A stretch of DNA of 64,000 nucleotides. Source: Megaleporinus macrocephalus. Taxonomy: Eukaryota; Chordata; Actinopteri; Characiformes; Anostomidae. This document shows positions 11,035 through 23,000 of this stretch, piece after piece. Within the stretch, counting starts at the first letter, position 1. The number at the start of each line of letters is the position of its first letter. The stretch is from the NCBI GenBank assembly GCA_021613375.1, contig JAJQXZ010000028.1, forward strand, positions 82,001-146,000, written 5' to 3'. The translations under genes and the position numbers were made by a program. Under the pieces are notes generated by a model. It had not been told where the DNA came from. It saw only the letters and a program-made list of their open reading frames with translations, and did no database searches.

Positions 11035-11106
11035 ATGTTGGCTGGTGCTGCTGGTGGGGATCTTGGCTGGTTTCTCGAGGGCATCGGGCTGAGCCTGCTT
11101 TCCTGA
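11035..11106 (+). other. Possible upstream ORF 1 in the chst13 leader
   Basis: An ATG at 11035 in context ACCAATG opens 23 codons ending in TGA at 11104-11106. If transcription starts upstream of here, ribosomes would meet this frame before the chst13 start. It shares its last base with the ATG of the next upstream ORF (TGATG). Function is inferred from layout only. Confidence 0.35.
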
Positions 11107-11219
11107 TGGGAACGTATGTCTTCTCTCCTCCGGGACGGAGTCCATTCCCAACCTCCTCTTTAACCCTGTTTGGAGAGCGCGCTGCGTTCGGGACGGAGCC
11201 GAGGAGCCTTCTCGCCTGA
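11106..11219 (+). other. Possible upstream ORF 2 in the chst13 leader
   Basis: An ATG at 11106, overlapping the stop of upstream ORF 1, opens 37 codons ending in TGA at 11217-11219, 22 bases before the chst13 ATG. The TGATG overlap and the short gap fit a termination-reinitiation leader. This depends on the true transcription start. Confidence 0.35.
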
Positions 11220-11241
11220 GCTCCGGCTCCGGAGAGGCACG

Positions 11242-11335
11242 ATGATAAAGCCCAAAGTCGGTCGGATGTTTCTGGCCACATGCGTTGGATCCTTCTTCAT
11301 CCTGATCCTGTATTTCCAGAGCAACTCCAGATCCG
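11242..11335 (+). CDS. chst13: chst13 coding exon 1 (start codon, cytoplasmic tail, signal-anchor)
   Basis: The exon encodes 31 codons plus one base. It starts at the ATG at 11242 and ends before the donor GTGAGT at 11336-11341. The hydrophobic run [16 protein letters not shown] is the membrane anchor; [11 protein letters not shown] resembles the matching part of CHST11/CHST13. I chose this ATG because the frame upstream has no other ATG back to its stop; a TTG at 11170 is not a normal vertebrate start. The context (purine at -3, GCACG before ATG) is acceptable. The exon sits about 0.5 kb downstream of CRE and NRF1 sites and is followed at once by an unusual minisatellite. Confidence 0.87.
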
Positions 11336-14300
11336 GTGAGTCCAGCTTCCTTATTCGCCAGGTCCGCTTTTCCCGTGCCACCTTAAAAGCGGCGCGGCTC
11401 ATGTTGGTCCACCTTAAACGGTGAAGCTCTGTGAAGCCAGCTCACCAGCGAAGTTTGCCTTGCCGTTCCACCTTAAATCAGTGGTGCCGTTCCAGTGCCA
11501 TTTAAGGTGGAACGGTAAAATACCTCAGTCAAGTAGATCGTGGCACCAGAAAGTTCTTCTAGACTATTTAAGGTGGAACTGGGACATTTAAACGAGCGCC
11601 TAGACCAGAATGTTACTGCTAGACCATTTAAGGTGGAATTGGGACATTTAAACGAGCGCCTAGACCAGAATGTTACTGCTAGACTATTTAAGGTGGAATA
11701 GTAGAATTCAAGCGTGGAGCTGGACACATTGTCCGAGGCACCAACATGTTGCTGCTTCACTATTTAAGGTGGAACGGGGCAATTTCAAACAAATAGCTGG
11801 ACCAGAGTGTTACTGCTGCACTATTTAAGGTGGAATAGTAGAATTCGGACGAGAAGCTGAACAGAGACCGACGCACCAGCATGTAACTGCTGAACTATTT
11901 AAGGTGGACCGGGAAAATCCCAACAAGAAGCTGGCATCAGCCTCGTATGAGTTCAGGATTTAGTTATAAGTACTCATTGTTCTCTAAGTTATGGAGAAAA
12001 GCTAGATCTGGTGAAGAGTTTGACCAGTGTTACTCAGAGTCTTGGCTCTGGGATTGCATAGGAAGGGGTTTCCTTGAATGGGTTGATTGGCCCCATAGCT
12101 CACGTTGGCCACGTATGTCTAACTGTCTAACCGTTGAATAGTATGGACCAACTAAAGAGGGCCTTGTTCGTTTCTTTCCAAAGATCTGGTTGCCTAATAA
12201 CCTGTTGGCCAAAATGCAGGTCACACTCCAACTGTTACTTTGCAGCTGTGCACTAATCCTAACCCGCACTGGCAGCTTAAACGGGAATTCCTCTGGTTTT
12301 CCAACATTTCCACCATAATTCAGCGGAAGAGATGTTTAAAAAACGAGGTTTGGTGTGAAAAGCAAAAACTGAGCAGCTTCACTACAGAGGATGGCGTAGA
12401 AACCAGGGTTTTCAGTTGGCATCTCTAATAGAAGGCTGGAATTAAATGGCACTTCCACCAACTTATTATCCACCAAATTCAGCTTATAAAGGTTTAGAAT
12501 GTAAACAGAGCCTTTCAGAGCAGTTTGATGCCAAATGCTTCGTTCTGTAGAAGTCAGAGCTGTTCACAGCAGTGCTGAGATCCAGACTTCCTTGTGCGTT
12601 GGCGAAGAATATGCCCCAAATAACCTTTCATTAGATGGTTCTTCAGAGAACTGTTTTTGTAACGGAGGTGTAAATAAACCACCTCCACATCAGGTGAAGC
12701 TATAATCTTTAATCTTCTCCACATTTGTAGATCTCTTTTATAGGACACAGGGGCCACAAGTGGTTTAGTACCTTTTGTGGAAGCTGTATTGTTTTAAAAA
12801 CTGCAAAGAAAGTAGATAGAAGGTGTTGGATGCATTGTTTCACAACAGGTTTAAGAAGGTTTTGGCTTTTGTTTGCCACTGTTCTACCATCTACATCTAG
12901 ACTCACTTGTTATTACACTCTAAAATATGAGGTTCTTCAGAGGGTTTTTTGGATGCCGATATGGTCCCATATAGCACCAATAATAGTTCTTCTGTTGTTC
13001 AAGCTAGATATAGTAACAATGGCAGGAAACAGTTTGGGTGCTATGTAGAACCATATACAGATATATAAGTTCTACAACAAACCATATACAACACATTCTC
13101 AATCTATCTGAAGATCCAATTCACCATGCAGTGAACTATGTAAGCATGAAGATGTTCAGGATTCTGTATAAAACCATTGTCTTTCCTAAAGAACTCACGA
13201 AGAACCTATGAAGAACCAAGAGTGTAATTGACCAGTGAGTCTATATATCATTGCTGTCTATAGAAAAACAAGTATCTAAAAAATGATAACTTTACAGCAG
13301 AGAACAAGAACCTTCTTTACTTGTAATGTAAGTTGATGGAAAGATATTTTGCGGAAAACAGTTTAAATTTTTTATTTGTCCAGTTATCATGAAATTTTAA
13401 TGTGAATCATAACAGTAAAAAATAAATATTGGCACCCCTGAAAAACATGAACAGAAAACAGGCTTTAAAAATATCCTTTTGATCTTTCCTTCCAAATATA
13501 AACCTAAACTTCATTTGAAATGCAGTTATTGATAGAAAAAAACCTAAATTTTCTTAAATAAATAAATATTTTCTCAAGTATATGTGGGAAATTTTGTCAC
13601 CCCTAAAATACTTTCATATTCAATGTTTTGAAGTTCATCTAAACTTATTAGGAACACTTATATGGTCAGCCATGGCTTCCTGTTTCAAATGGGATATAAA
13701 TATGAACACACATGCCAGATTCCCTCAGACGCCCTTCACTGTGAATCCAGCAGTGATGAATGACAACAGGTTGTTGAGCTGCACAAATTTAGAAAACGGC
13801 TACAAGAAAATAGTTAAACAGTTTAAACGCCCTGTTCTAGTATCAGATCATTAATTCAAAAACCTGAAAGCAGCTGGAGATGTTTGGGAATCTGCTAGGA
13901 AAATGTTTATTTTCACCCCAAACATGGTTTGGAGGAGGGTGTTTCAAAGAATCTCCTATGATCATAGCTGGAGAATTGCAGACCTTGCTCAGGTTTGGGG
14001 TCAGAACATCTCTCACCCTACAATAAGACACCACCCACATGACCACAAGATGTTTGGGAGGGTTGCTTTTGCTGTCAAGTGCCGACAAACCCAAGCTCCT
14101 ACAGTTTGCCAGATGTCAGTGAGACCTATGGTTCTATGGTCTGATGAGACCAAAGTAGAGCTGGTGGGCTTGGTGTAGACAGCAGTGTGAAGTATGGTGG
14201 TGGATCTGTGATGTTTTGGGGCTGTTTTCTCCCAAAAGACCTGGATAGTTTATTCTTGACTCCATCAAGTACCAGCAGAAATGAAATCAAACCCTGAGTT

Positions 14301-17300
14301 AAGAAGTTTAAACTGGGTTGTGTTCGGACCTTCCAGTATGGAAAACAATTCAAAGCACTTTAGTTCACCGACCCCAGAAACAAGGTCTTACCATGGTCAT
14401 CCCAGTCACCCAACTTAGAACCAAGGATCTGGAGAAATTCTGTATGGAGGAACAGTCTCAGATTGCTTTCCATGTGTTCTCCAGGCTCTTTAAACATTAC
14501 AGGAGAACACAGGATTAATAGAAAAGCACAAAATCAGACTAACCTCAGATTAATTAGAAATTAGACTCACTCGTGCCCACCTTGCCAGTGCTCACATGAC
14601 TAATTGTCCTATGAATGGTGGCACTGATGCTAAAAAAAATGTATTCCCTGTTCTTTGTTTACAATGGCAAAAACATGAGAGCTGATCAGAAATGTTGTTA
14701 TCACCAAGCACAAGGGGTCTAGAGGGTACTCCAAAGACTTTGACATCCCAGCTTCAACAGTCTGAAATGATATCAAGACATTTGCTACTCATAGAACAGT
14801 CAAGAACCTTCCAGGATGGGGTGGAAAGAGGAATGTTGATGAGAAACTCAACAAAAGTTGGTTCGAAATATGTCAAAAGAAGCCACGTACACCATCCAAA
14901 GAACACCAAGCTGATCTGGAGACATCTGGGGTGATTGTTTCAATCGGTACCATACGCCACACAGTGAACAAAACAGGGCTGTAAGGCCAAGAAGAACCCC
15001 ATCGCTTTAGTTTTTGAACCAAAACGTACATAGTGTCGCTCTCCAAAGAAAGATATGCATATTCATTTATGCCGATTCCCATTTTTCTGTTTTATTTGAA
15101 TTGAAATCCATTGAAGTGGACCAGTAGAAATGCTCCAGAAGCACTTGTAATAAAACCTATTTTTATTAACTTAAATTGAAAGTAATACTCACCTGTAAAG
15201 TTACTAAGTTGAAGATGCTTGTTTTTTCTTTGAACAGCAATGATAGACGACCCACAGGAATATGTTCTATGGACAGATGAAACCAATCTAGAGCACCTTA
15301 GCAATGTACAGCATACCAGCATTATACAACAACGCATATAGGCAGCAAAACGCCTATATAGAAATGTGCATCCTGCCTACAGTGAAACATAGTGAAGGAG
15401 CCATAATGTTCTATTGAGGCTTTGCTGGCTGAGGGACTGGAGGCCTTGAACGTGTTACAGGAACAGTGGAATCAGAGGATTATAATTTTAGAGCCAATTG
15501 AGCTCCCAAGTGTAGGAGAACTATGTTTGTTTGGGTCAAACAAAATCGGTCCTATGGCAGGATAATGACCCTAAACACACATTCAAAAGTAGGATGTGTC
15601 CATAAAAGCTTGCGATGATGCAACTGAAGATTATGATGCTGAAATAGAATTGTGAATTGTGGAAGAACTGAATTAAGGGTCGTTCCTAGAACCTTTATAT
15701 TATGTATTAAGGCTCTTTAAAGTTAAACAGGGTTGTTCACACTCACACGCATCTCCTTTACAGAAGCAGTTCACCAAAGAAACATCCATTAGAAGGTTAT
15801 GTGGGGTATATTCTGGTCCATTGCGCAAAGCTGTCCGGGTCTTATCAGCGCAGCTGTGAACAGTGCTGACTCAGTACGTTTCAGAAGGTCCAAGCACTTA
15901 CCACTGCATACCACTCTGAGTAACTTTGTTTACATTTTAACCCATTTCATGCCAAAATTTTGCAAAGTTGGTGGAATTCCCCTTCAGTATAAGCTTTCTA
16001 TTGAAGATGCTAATGTTAACAGATATCAGAGGTAAAAACATGTAATTGGATATCCATCCATCCATTATCTTCCGCTTTAGTCTGGGTCACGGCGGGGGGC
16101 GGAGGGGGGGGCGGGGGGACAATCCCAGTGTCATCAGGCGAAGGCTGGGTACACCATGGACAGGTCTCCAGTCCATCGCATGGCCAACACACACTCACAC
16201 CTACAGGCAGTTTAGAGTGATGTGCATGTGTTTGGACTGTGGGAGGAAACTGGAGTACCCGGAGGAAACCCACTCAAGCACGGGGAGAATCCAACCCGGA
16301 TCAACTTGCTGCTAGGCAACAGTGCTGACCATTACACCAGAATCGGAGATCAGAGTGGAGAAAAATTAATAAACATGATCCGATCATGTAACATATCTAT
16401 CCTGATAGCGCTCTCTGTCTGACCGCGTGGTGTAACGATACACACTCAAGTGCTTTGTTAAAAAAAATATATATATATATATATTTATTATAAGTATTAA
16501 ACTTAACATGTTATAAAAAAGAGGCAGTGTATTAGTTTGGGCCAGTACTCAGGGTTTCACTACGGACATCAGGAGAGGTAGAAGCGGCAACGTCTCGACT
16601 TTCTATAAGTCTGATTATGCCTTTAAGAAATTGTCCAGAAAATCAATTTTCCACTTCAGGGTTTTAGTGATTTCCGTGCTGTAGCTGAGGAAATGAATCA
16701 CTGAGCTGGTTCAGGTGAGCCAGAGCGGGAAATGTGATGGAATCCTGCCATAAGAAAACGACAACCTCAGCGACATTTCTGATTAAATTAACTTCTGATT
16801 TAGCCCAAAATACTGGGACTCTTGTATTGCAGCAGTAATACACTTGTAAGTGAAACGGATAGACAGACATAACTCCCTGTACAGCAGAGAGTCCTGCTCA
16901 TATTGGGGGTTACTTTCTTCACTCTGCTGTTTAGCATCAATCAGAGTGTATTGACCCATTTTTTATATTCTACAGTGACATTACTAGACTTTTAGCTGCT
17001 GATAGTTAGAGCAGGGCGGCCTAACTCTGGCTGGAGGGTCAGAGTCCAGCACAGTTTGGCAGTTTTCCAGTAGATTTCCAGCAGTTTTCCTGTTCAGACA
17101 TACCTGAATACGCTCATCGTTTAATAACCCAGGTTGGTGTATTAGGAGTAGGAAATGACCCAACTGTGTTGGACGTCAGCCCCCAGGAGCAGCTAGATTC
17201 CCGTGAGTTTGAGTTTATTAGGAAACAAATACACAGCTTAAATATACATGTGTGCTGGTTTATGAAGTTTGTTATGAAGGTTTTTGTGCATCTGATAGAA

Positions 17301-19656
17301 GAAATACTGCGAAACGGCTCATTGTAGAGGAACTTCGTTACAGTGCTGGCGATAGGAACCAGGAGTCATGATGTTTCAGAACTCATAAAGACATTTTATT
17401 TACTATTTCAAATGATCAGTAAAGCACTGGGCCGGTATATCATCACTGTCCAAAGAAAAAACAAGTGTTTCTCCAAAATTAGACCTTTGCAGGAGAGGTC
17501 AAATTGTACCTCACAATGATTTTGGAGCGTTTCTATGTGGCACGGTGGTGTAGTGGTCAGTATGGTGGTGTAGTGGTTAGTATGGTGGTGTAGTGGTTAG
17601 TACGGTGGTGTAGTGGTTAGTACGGTGGTGTAGTGGTTAGTACGGTGGTGTAGTGGTTAGTATGGTGGTGTAGTGGTTAGTATGGTGGTATAGTGGTTAG
17701 TATGGTGGTGTAGTGGTCAGTATGGTGGTGTAGTGGTTAGTATGGTGGTGTAGTGGTTAGTATGGTGGTGTAGTGGTCAGTATGGTGGTGTAGTGGTTAG
17801 TATGGTGGTGTAGTGGTTAGTATGGTGGTATAGTGGTTAGTATGGTGGTGTAGTGGTTAGTATGGTGGTTTAGTGGTCAGTATGGTGGTGTAGTGGTTAG
17901 TATGGTGGTGTAGTGGTTAGTATGGTGGTGTAGTGGTTAGTATGGTGGTGTAGTGGTGAGTATGGTGGTGTAGTGGTTAGTATGGTGGTGTAGTGGTCAG
18001 TATGGTGGTGTAGTGGTCAGCACTGTCTCCTCACAGTAAGATGATCTGGGTTGGATTCCCGGTCTGGGTGGTTCTGTGTGGAGTGTGTATGTTCTCTCCG
18101 TGCTTGAGTGGGTTTCCTCCCACAGTCCAAACACATGCATGTTAGGTTGATTGTTCACTCTAAACTGTCTGTAGGTGTGAGTGAGTGTGTGTTGGCCATG
18201 TGATGGACTGGCAACCTGTCCATGGTGTACCCAGCCTTTGCCAGATGACGCTGGGATTAGCAGGATAAAGCAGAAGATTATGGATGGATGTACAATATAC
18301 AATGACTTAAGAGACCTGTCTTATTATCTTAATAAATATATATATATATATAATATTTCTCTTTAATAAAGCTAAATATTTTTATCCGATTAATCAATAG
18401 ATTACTTGATCACTCAACTAATCGATAGCTGCAGCCCTAATCCCCATGTTTTGGTCAATTTTCATTTATCTATGTCATTTGAACACGACAGCTGCTCCTT
18501 ATATCCTGTGAAAGTTACATGATGAATGGACCAATAGAAACGCTCCAAAATCACTTACAATAAAATTCCATTTATATAAATATGCTTTAAAAGTTAAGAA
18601 TGATTTTGTCCACTGTAAAGTTATTTAATTTTTTTATTATTATTATTGTTTTTTTTTTTTCTTTGGACAGCGGTGACATTCATGTCCAAGCATTCAGTGA
18701 GAAAGCTTCAGATGTTTGGTTCCTCTTACCACCACTGTGAACAGTCCTGATTCAGTTTCTTAAGCATTTTAATTGAATTAGTTCAGCTGAGATTTTGAAC
18801 AGTGGACTGTTAAGACTATTGTGCAGTTCATAATATAAAAACTAACACACGAGTTCCACAGTTGTGAGAGTGAAGAACTGGGTCATATGCTTTTCCCCCA
18901 CAAGAGGTCAAGCCAACTTAATTAGGTTACATAATAAACACCAGAACTAAATCAGCCTTGAATCTGCCCACAGCGCGAGTGTAGCGTCTAAATCCTGCCG
19001 AAAGCGGCCGCCAGGATAAACCGCACGTCAGAACTCTGTAAAATCAAACGTGGAACAAAGGCAGAAGAGAAAAAACGTTTGGAAAGCCCCCCGCTGGGAG
19101 ATCATAGTGAATTCCTGAGGCCTTTAAAGTGAGTTTTTCCGCTCGCTGCCAGTGGCTGGCTCGGAGAGGGAGCGTGGACTGGAGGGTGGTTTGAGTTTGA
19201 GGGACGAGGAGAGAGGTCGTGACTTTGACCTTTCCTTGGAGCTCTTTACTGTTTGACAACATGACGGAGTGACCTGAACATGATGTGTGTACGAGTCGTT
19301 CCCTCTGTAGACGTCTGGTATGTGACTCTGGCTGTTATATCAATCATGTAGAAAGGTTACCTGGAAAAAGAGACGGGACGGCAAGAACTATGAACATGTC
19401 ACTCGGATTCCAGTACCGCTTGCGTCTCGCCAGTGTTGACTTTGGCGCCATGTTAAAGACAGTTCCAAAATTATATTAGCACTGCTGTCCAACATGTATC
19501 TCCATTTTTGCTGATTTTTGTTTTTGGACATGATTTGAAAGCGACAGGTCCCGTTTACGTTGTGTAAAAACGTTGTGATGAATGGACCAATAGATTGAAG
19601 TCAAAGACAGTTTTTGGCCTCTCCTGTAAAGCTATATGTATATATATATAAAGTTG

Positions 19657-19734
<78 letters not shown>

Positions 19735-19848
19735 ACTTTACAGGAGAGGCCAAAACTGTCTTTAACTTCAAAGATCTATTGGAGCATTTCTATTGGTCCA
19801 TTCATCACAATGTTTTTACACAACGTAAACAGGAGCTGTCGCTTTCTA

Positions 19849-19939
<91 letters not shown>

Positions 19940-19968
19940 ATATATGTTTTGCAAGGCACTGTATAAAT

Positions 19969-20061
<93 letters not shown>

Positions 20062-23000
20062 CAGTGCCTTTCAAAAGTATTCGGCCCCCTTGAACATTTC
20101 AACCTTTTGCCACATTTCAGGCTTCAAACATAAAGATATGAAATTATAATTTTTTGGTGAAGAATCAACAACAAGTGAGACACAATCGTGAAGTGGAACG
20201 AAATTTATTGGATATTTTAAACTTTCACTTCAAAGCTCTTTTGCAGTGGTCTGATACTCCTTTCATTTCAATATGATCAATATACCGATGTTTAAAGCTT
20301 GGGAAATCTTTTTGTATCCAAATCCAGCTTTAAACTTCTCCACAACAGTATCTCAGGCCTGCCTGGTGTGTTCCTTGGTCTTCATGATGCTCTCTGCGCT
20401 TTAAACAGAACTCTGAGACGATCACAGAGCAGGTACATTTTGCACACCCAAATTTTCAGATTTTTATTACTAAAAAAAGTTTAAATATACAATAAATTTC
20501 GTTCCACTTCACGATTGTGTCCCACTTGTTGTTGATTCTTCACAAAAAGTTACAATTTCATATCTTTATGTTTGAAGCCTGAAATGTGGCAAAAAGTTGA
20601 AAAGTTCAAGAGGACAGAATACTTTTGCAAGCCTTCAGCCTCGTCTTTTCTTTAGGTTTTCTCTCAGTAACGGCTCTCTCGGCTAGTTGGGTTTTACAGG
20701 GCCAAAACACTTATTCCTTCAATTGTTGGTGAGCAAAACACTTTGCAAACCAAAGAGACAAGCGCTTGAAGGCGACTTTCTCCCACGTGTTGGGTCCCGC
20801 TTCCTCTGTCTAGGCGTAACTGTGCTTGCGTGGACTCGCCAGCGCTGAGGAAGTGTGCTTTATGGCAGCGTGTTCTACAGAGCAGTACATGACTCTGAGC
20901 ACCACACGGCCTGCAGAGCTAGCTCAGTAACACACCCGAAAGCTGTGCAACCTTCTTCTTGCTTTGCTTATGAAGCTGTCCTTGTGTTGTGTTTTCTGAT
21001 GTCTGTGTGGGTTAATTTTTTTTGGAGAATGTGTGAGATAAGAGCAAGGATGGTGCTTACTAGCCAGAACTAACCATTACTTGAAATCCCATATAATTCA
21101 ACATAAAGAAAGTAAAACATTATTTTGGTAATTTTTAGTTTTCTGTATCATTTATATGCAGCAGCTGAGATTTACCTCGTGTGACAAGTTCACGATAAAT
21201 GGACCAATAGAAATGCTCCAAAATAGCTTGGAAACAATTCTGGTTCCATTGACTTCCATTAGAAGTATAGACAGTTTTTGGCCTCTCCAGTTTGGAGATA
21301 CTTGGAGGACAATGATGATACAAGAGAAGCAAAGGAGATCAAAGGAACACCACTGTTGTTTGTTTTGTCAGGTTTAAAGTATTAGTTCTCACATCTCACA
21401 AGGTTGATATGGTTGTGGTTGTTTGTCATGTTCAGGAGCGTGATTGGTTCAGACTGATATCAGACAATAGCCTCTTAATAACCCAGTCATAATTATCATG
21501 CAGTCATCTGATTGTTCAAGTGCTCAGGTAGGTGTACACAGGTAGTTGAAGGTAGTGTTACAGTTTACCTGTACACAGGTAGCTGAAGGCAGTGTTATAC
21601 AGGGGTTAGACAATGAAACTGAAACATCTGGTTTTAGACCACAATAATTGATTAGTATGGAGTAGGGCCTCCTTTTGCGGCCAATACAGCGTCAGTTGGT
21701 CTTGGTAATGACATATACAAGTCCTGCACAGTGGTCAGAGGGATTTTAAACTATTCTTCTTGCAGGACAGTGGTCAGGTCACTACGTGATGCTGGTGGAG
21801 GAAAACGTTTCCTGACTCGCTCCTCCAAAACCCCCCAAAGTGTCTCAATAATATTTAGATCTGGTGACTGTGCAGGCCATGGGAGATGTTCAACATCACT
21901 TTCATGTTCATCAAACCAATCTTTCTCCAGTCTTGCTGTGTGTATTGGTGTATTGTCATCCTGATACACGGCACCGCCTTCAGGATACAATGTTTGAACC
22001 ATTGGATGCACATGGTCCTTCAGAATGGTTCGGTAGTCCTTGGCAGTGATGCGCACATCTAGCACAAGTATTGGGACAAGGGAATTCCATGATATGGCAG
22101 CCCAAACCATCACTGATTCACCCCCATGCTTCACTCTGGGCATGCAACAGTCTGTGTGGTTCACTTCTTTGGGGCTTCTCCACACCGTAACTCTCCCTGA
22201 TGTGGGGAAAACAGTAAAGGTGGACTCATCAGAGAACAATACATGTTTCACATTGTCCACAGCCCAAGATTTGATCTCCTTGCACCATTGAAACCGACGT
22301 TTGGCATTGGCACGAGTGACCAAAGGTTTGGCTACAGCAGCCCGGTCGTGTATATTGACCCTGTGGAGCTCCTGACAGACAGTTTTGGTGAAACAGGAGA
22401 AGCTGAGGTGCACATTTAATTCTGCCGTGATTTGTGCAGCCATGGTTTTATGTTTTTTGGATATAATCCGGGTTAGAACCCAACATCCCTTTCAGACAGC
22501 TTCCTCTCGCGTCCACAGTTAATCCTGTTGGATGTGGTTGGTCCTTCTTGCTGGTATGCTGACATTACCCTGGATACCGTGGCTCTTGATACATCACAAA
22601 GACTTGCTGTCTTGGTCACAGATGTGCCAACAAGATGTGCACCAACAGTTTGTCCTCTTTTGAACTCTGGTATGTCCCATAATGTTGTGTTATTTAATAT
22701 TTCTAGCTAAACTGTCTCTTACCTGCTAACTGAACTTCACACTCTGCTCTTACTGGTGCAATTAATGAAGATTGGCCACCAGACTGGTCCAGTTTAGCCA
22801 TGAAACCTCCCACAATAACATGACAGGTGTTTCAGTTTCAATGTCCAACCCCTGTAGTTTACCTGTACACAGGTAGGTGAAGGCAGTGTTTGGGTCAGAT
22901 TGGTGTAGTGTAAGGTGGTTACCTTACGCGTGGAGAACTGAACCCCCATCTACGGCATGAAAGACGGCAGTGCAACCCACTACACTGTATCAATCATACT

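Larger units (their letters stand above)
10560..11241 (+). promoter_or_regulatory. CpG-rich promoter and 5' leader of chst13
   Basis: CpG density and G+C rise sharply here compared with the AT-rich surroundings, directly upstream of exon 1. The stretch contains two perfect CRE palindromes, a perfect NRF1-type palindrome and a further half CRE (TTGCGTCACG, 10741). A TATA-like run at about 10870-10890 is part of a TA microsatellite and may not be functional. The transcription start cannot be placed from sequence alone; between about 10700 and 11000 is my inference. Confidence 0.6.
21530..22905 (+). repeat. 37-bp tandem repeat split by the Tc1-like transposon
   Basis: Units with ACACAGGTAG(C/G/T)TGAAGG(T/C)AGTGTTA at about 21535-21597 and again at 22857-22890. 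The transposon sits between two units. Confidence 0.7.

Noticed and set aside
11170..11241. In-frame N-terminal extension of exon 1 from a TTG
   Set aside because: No ATG in it; a TTG start is not expected in a vertebrate gene, and the ATG at 11242 gives the family's usual length.
18040..18062. tRNA gene at the B-box-like sequence
   Set aside because: No cloverleaf can be made; the box belongs to the tRNA-like head of a SINE.
19614..20133. Frames of (YI)n repeats here and at 36488-36883, 62096-62377 and 62964-63257
   Set aside because: Pure (TA)n microsatellite translations.
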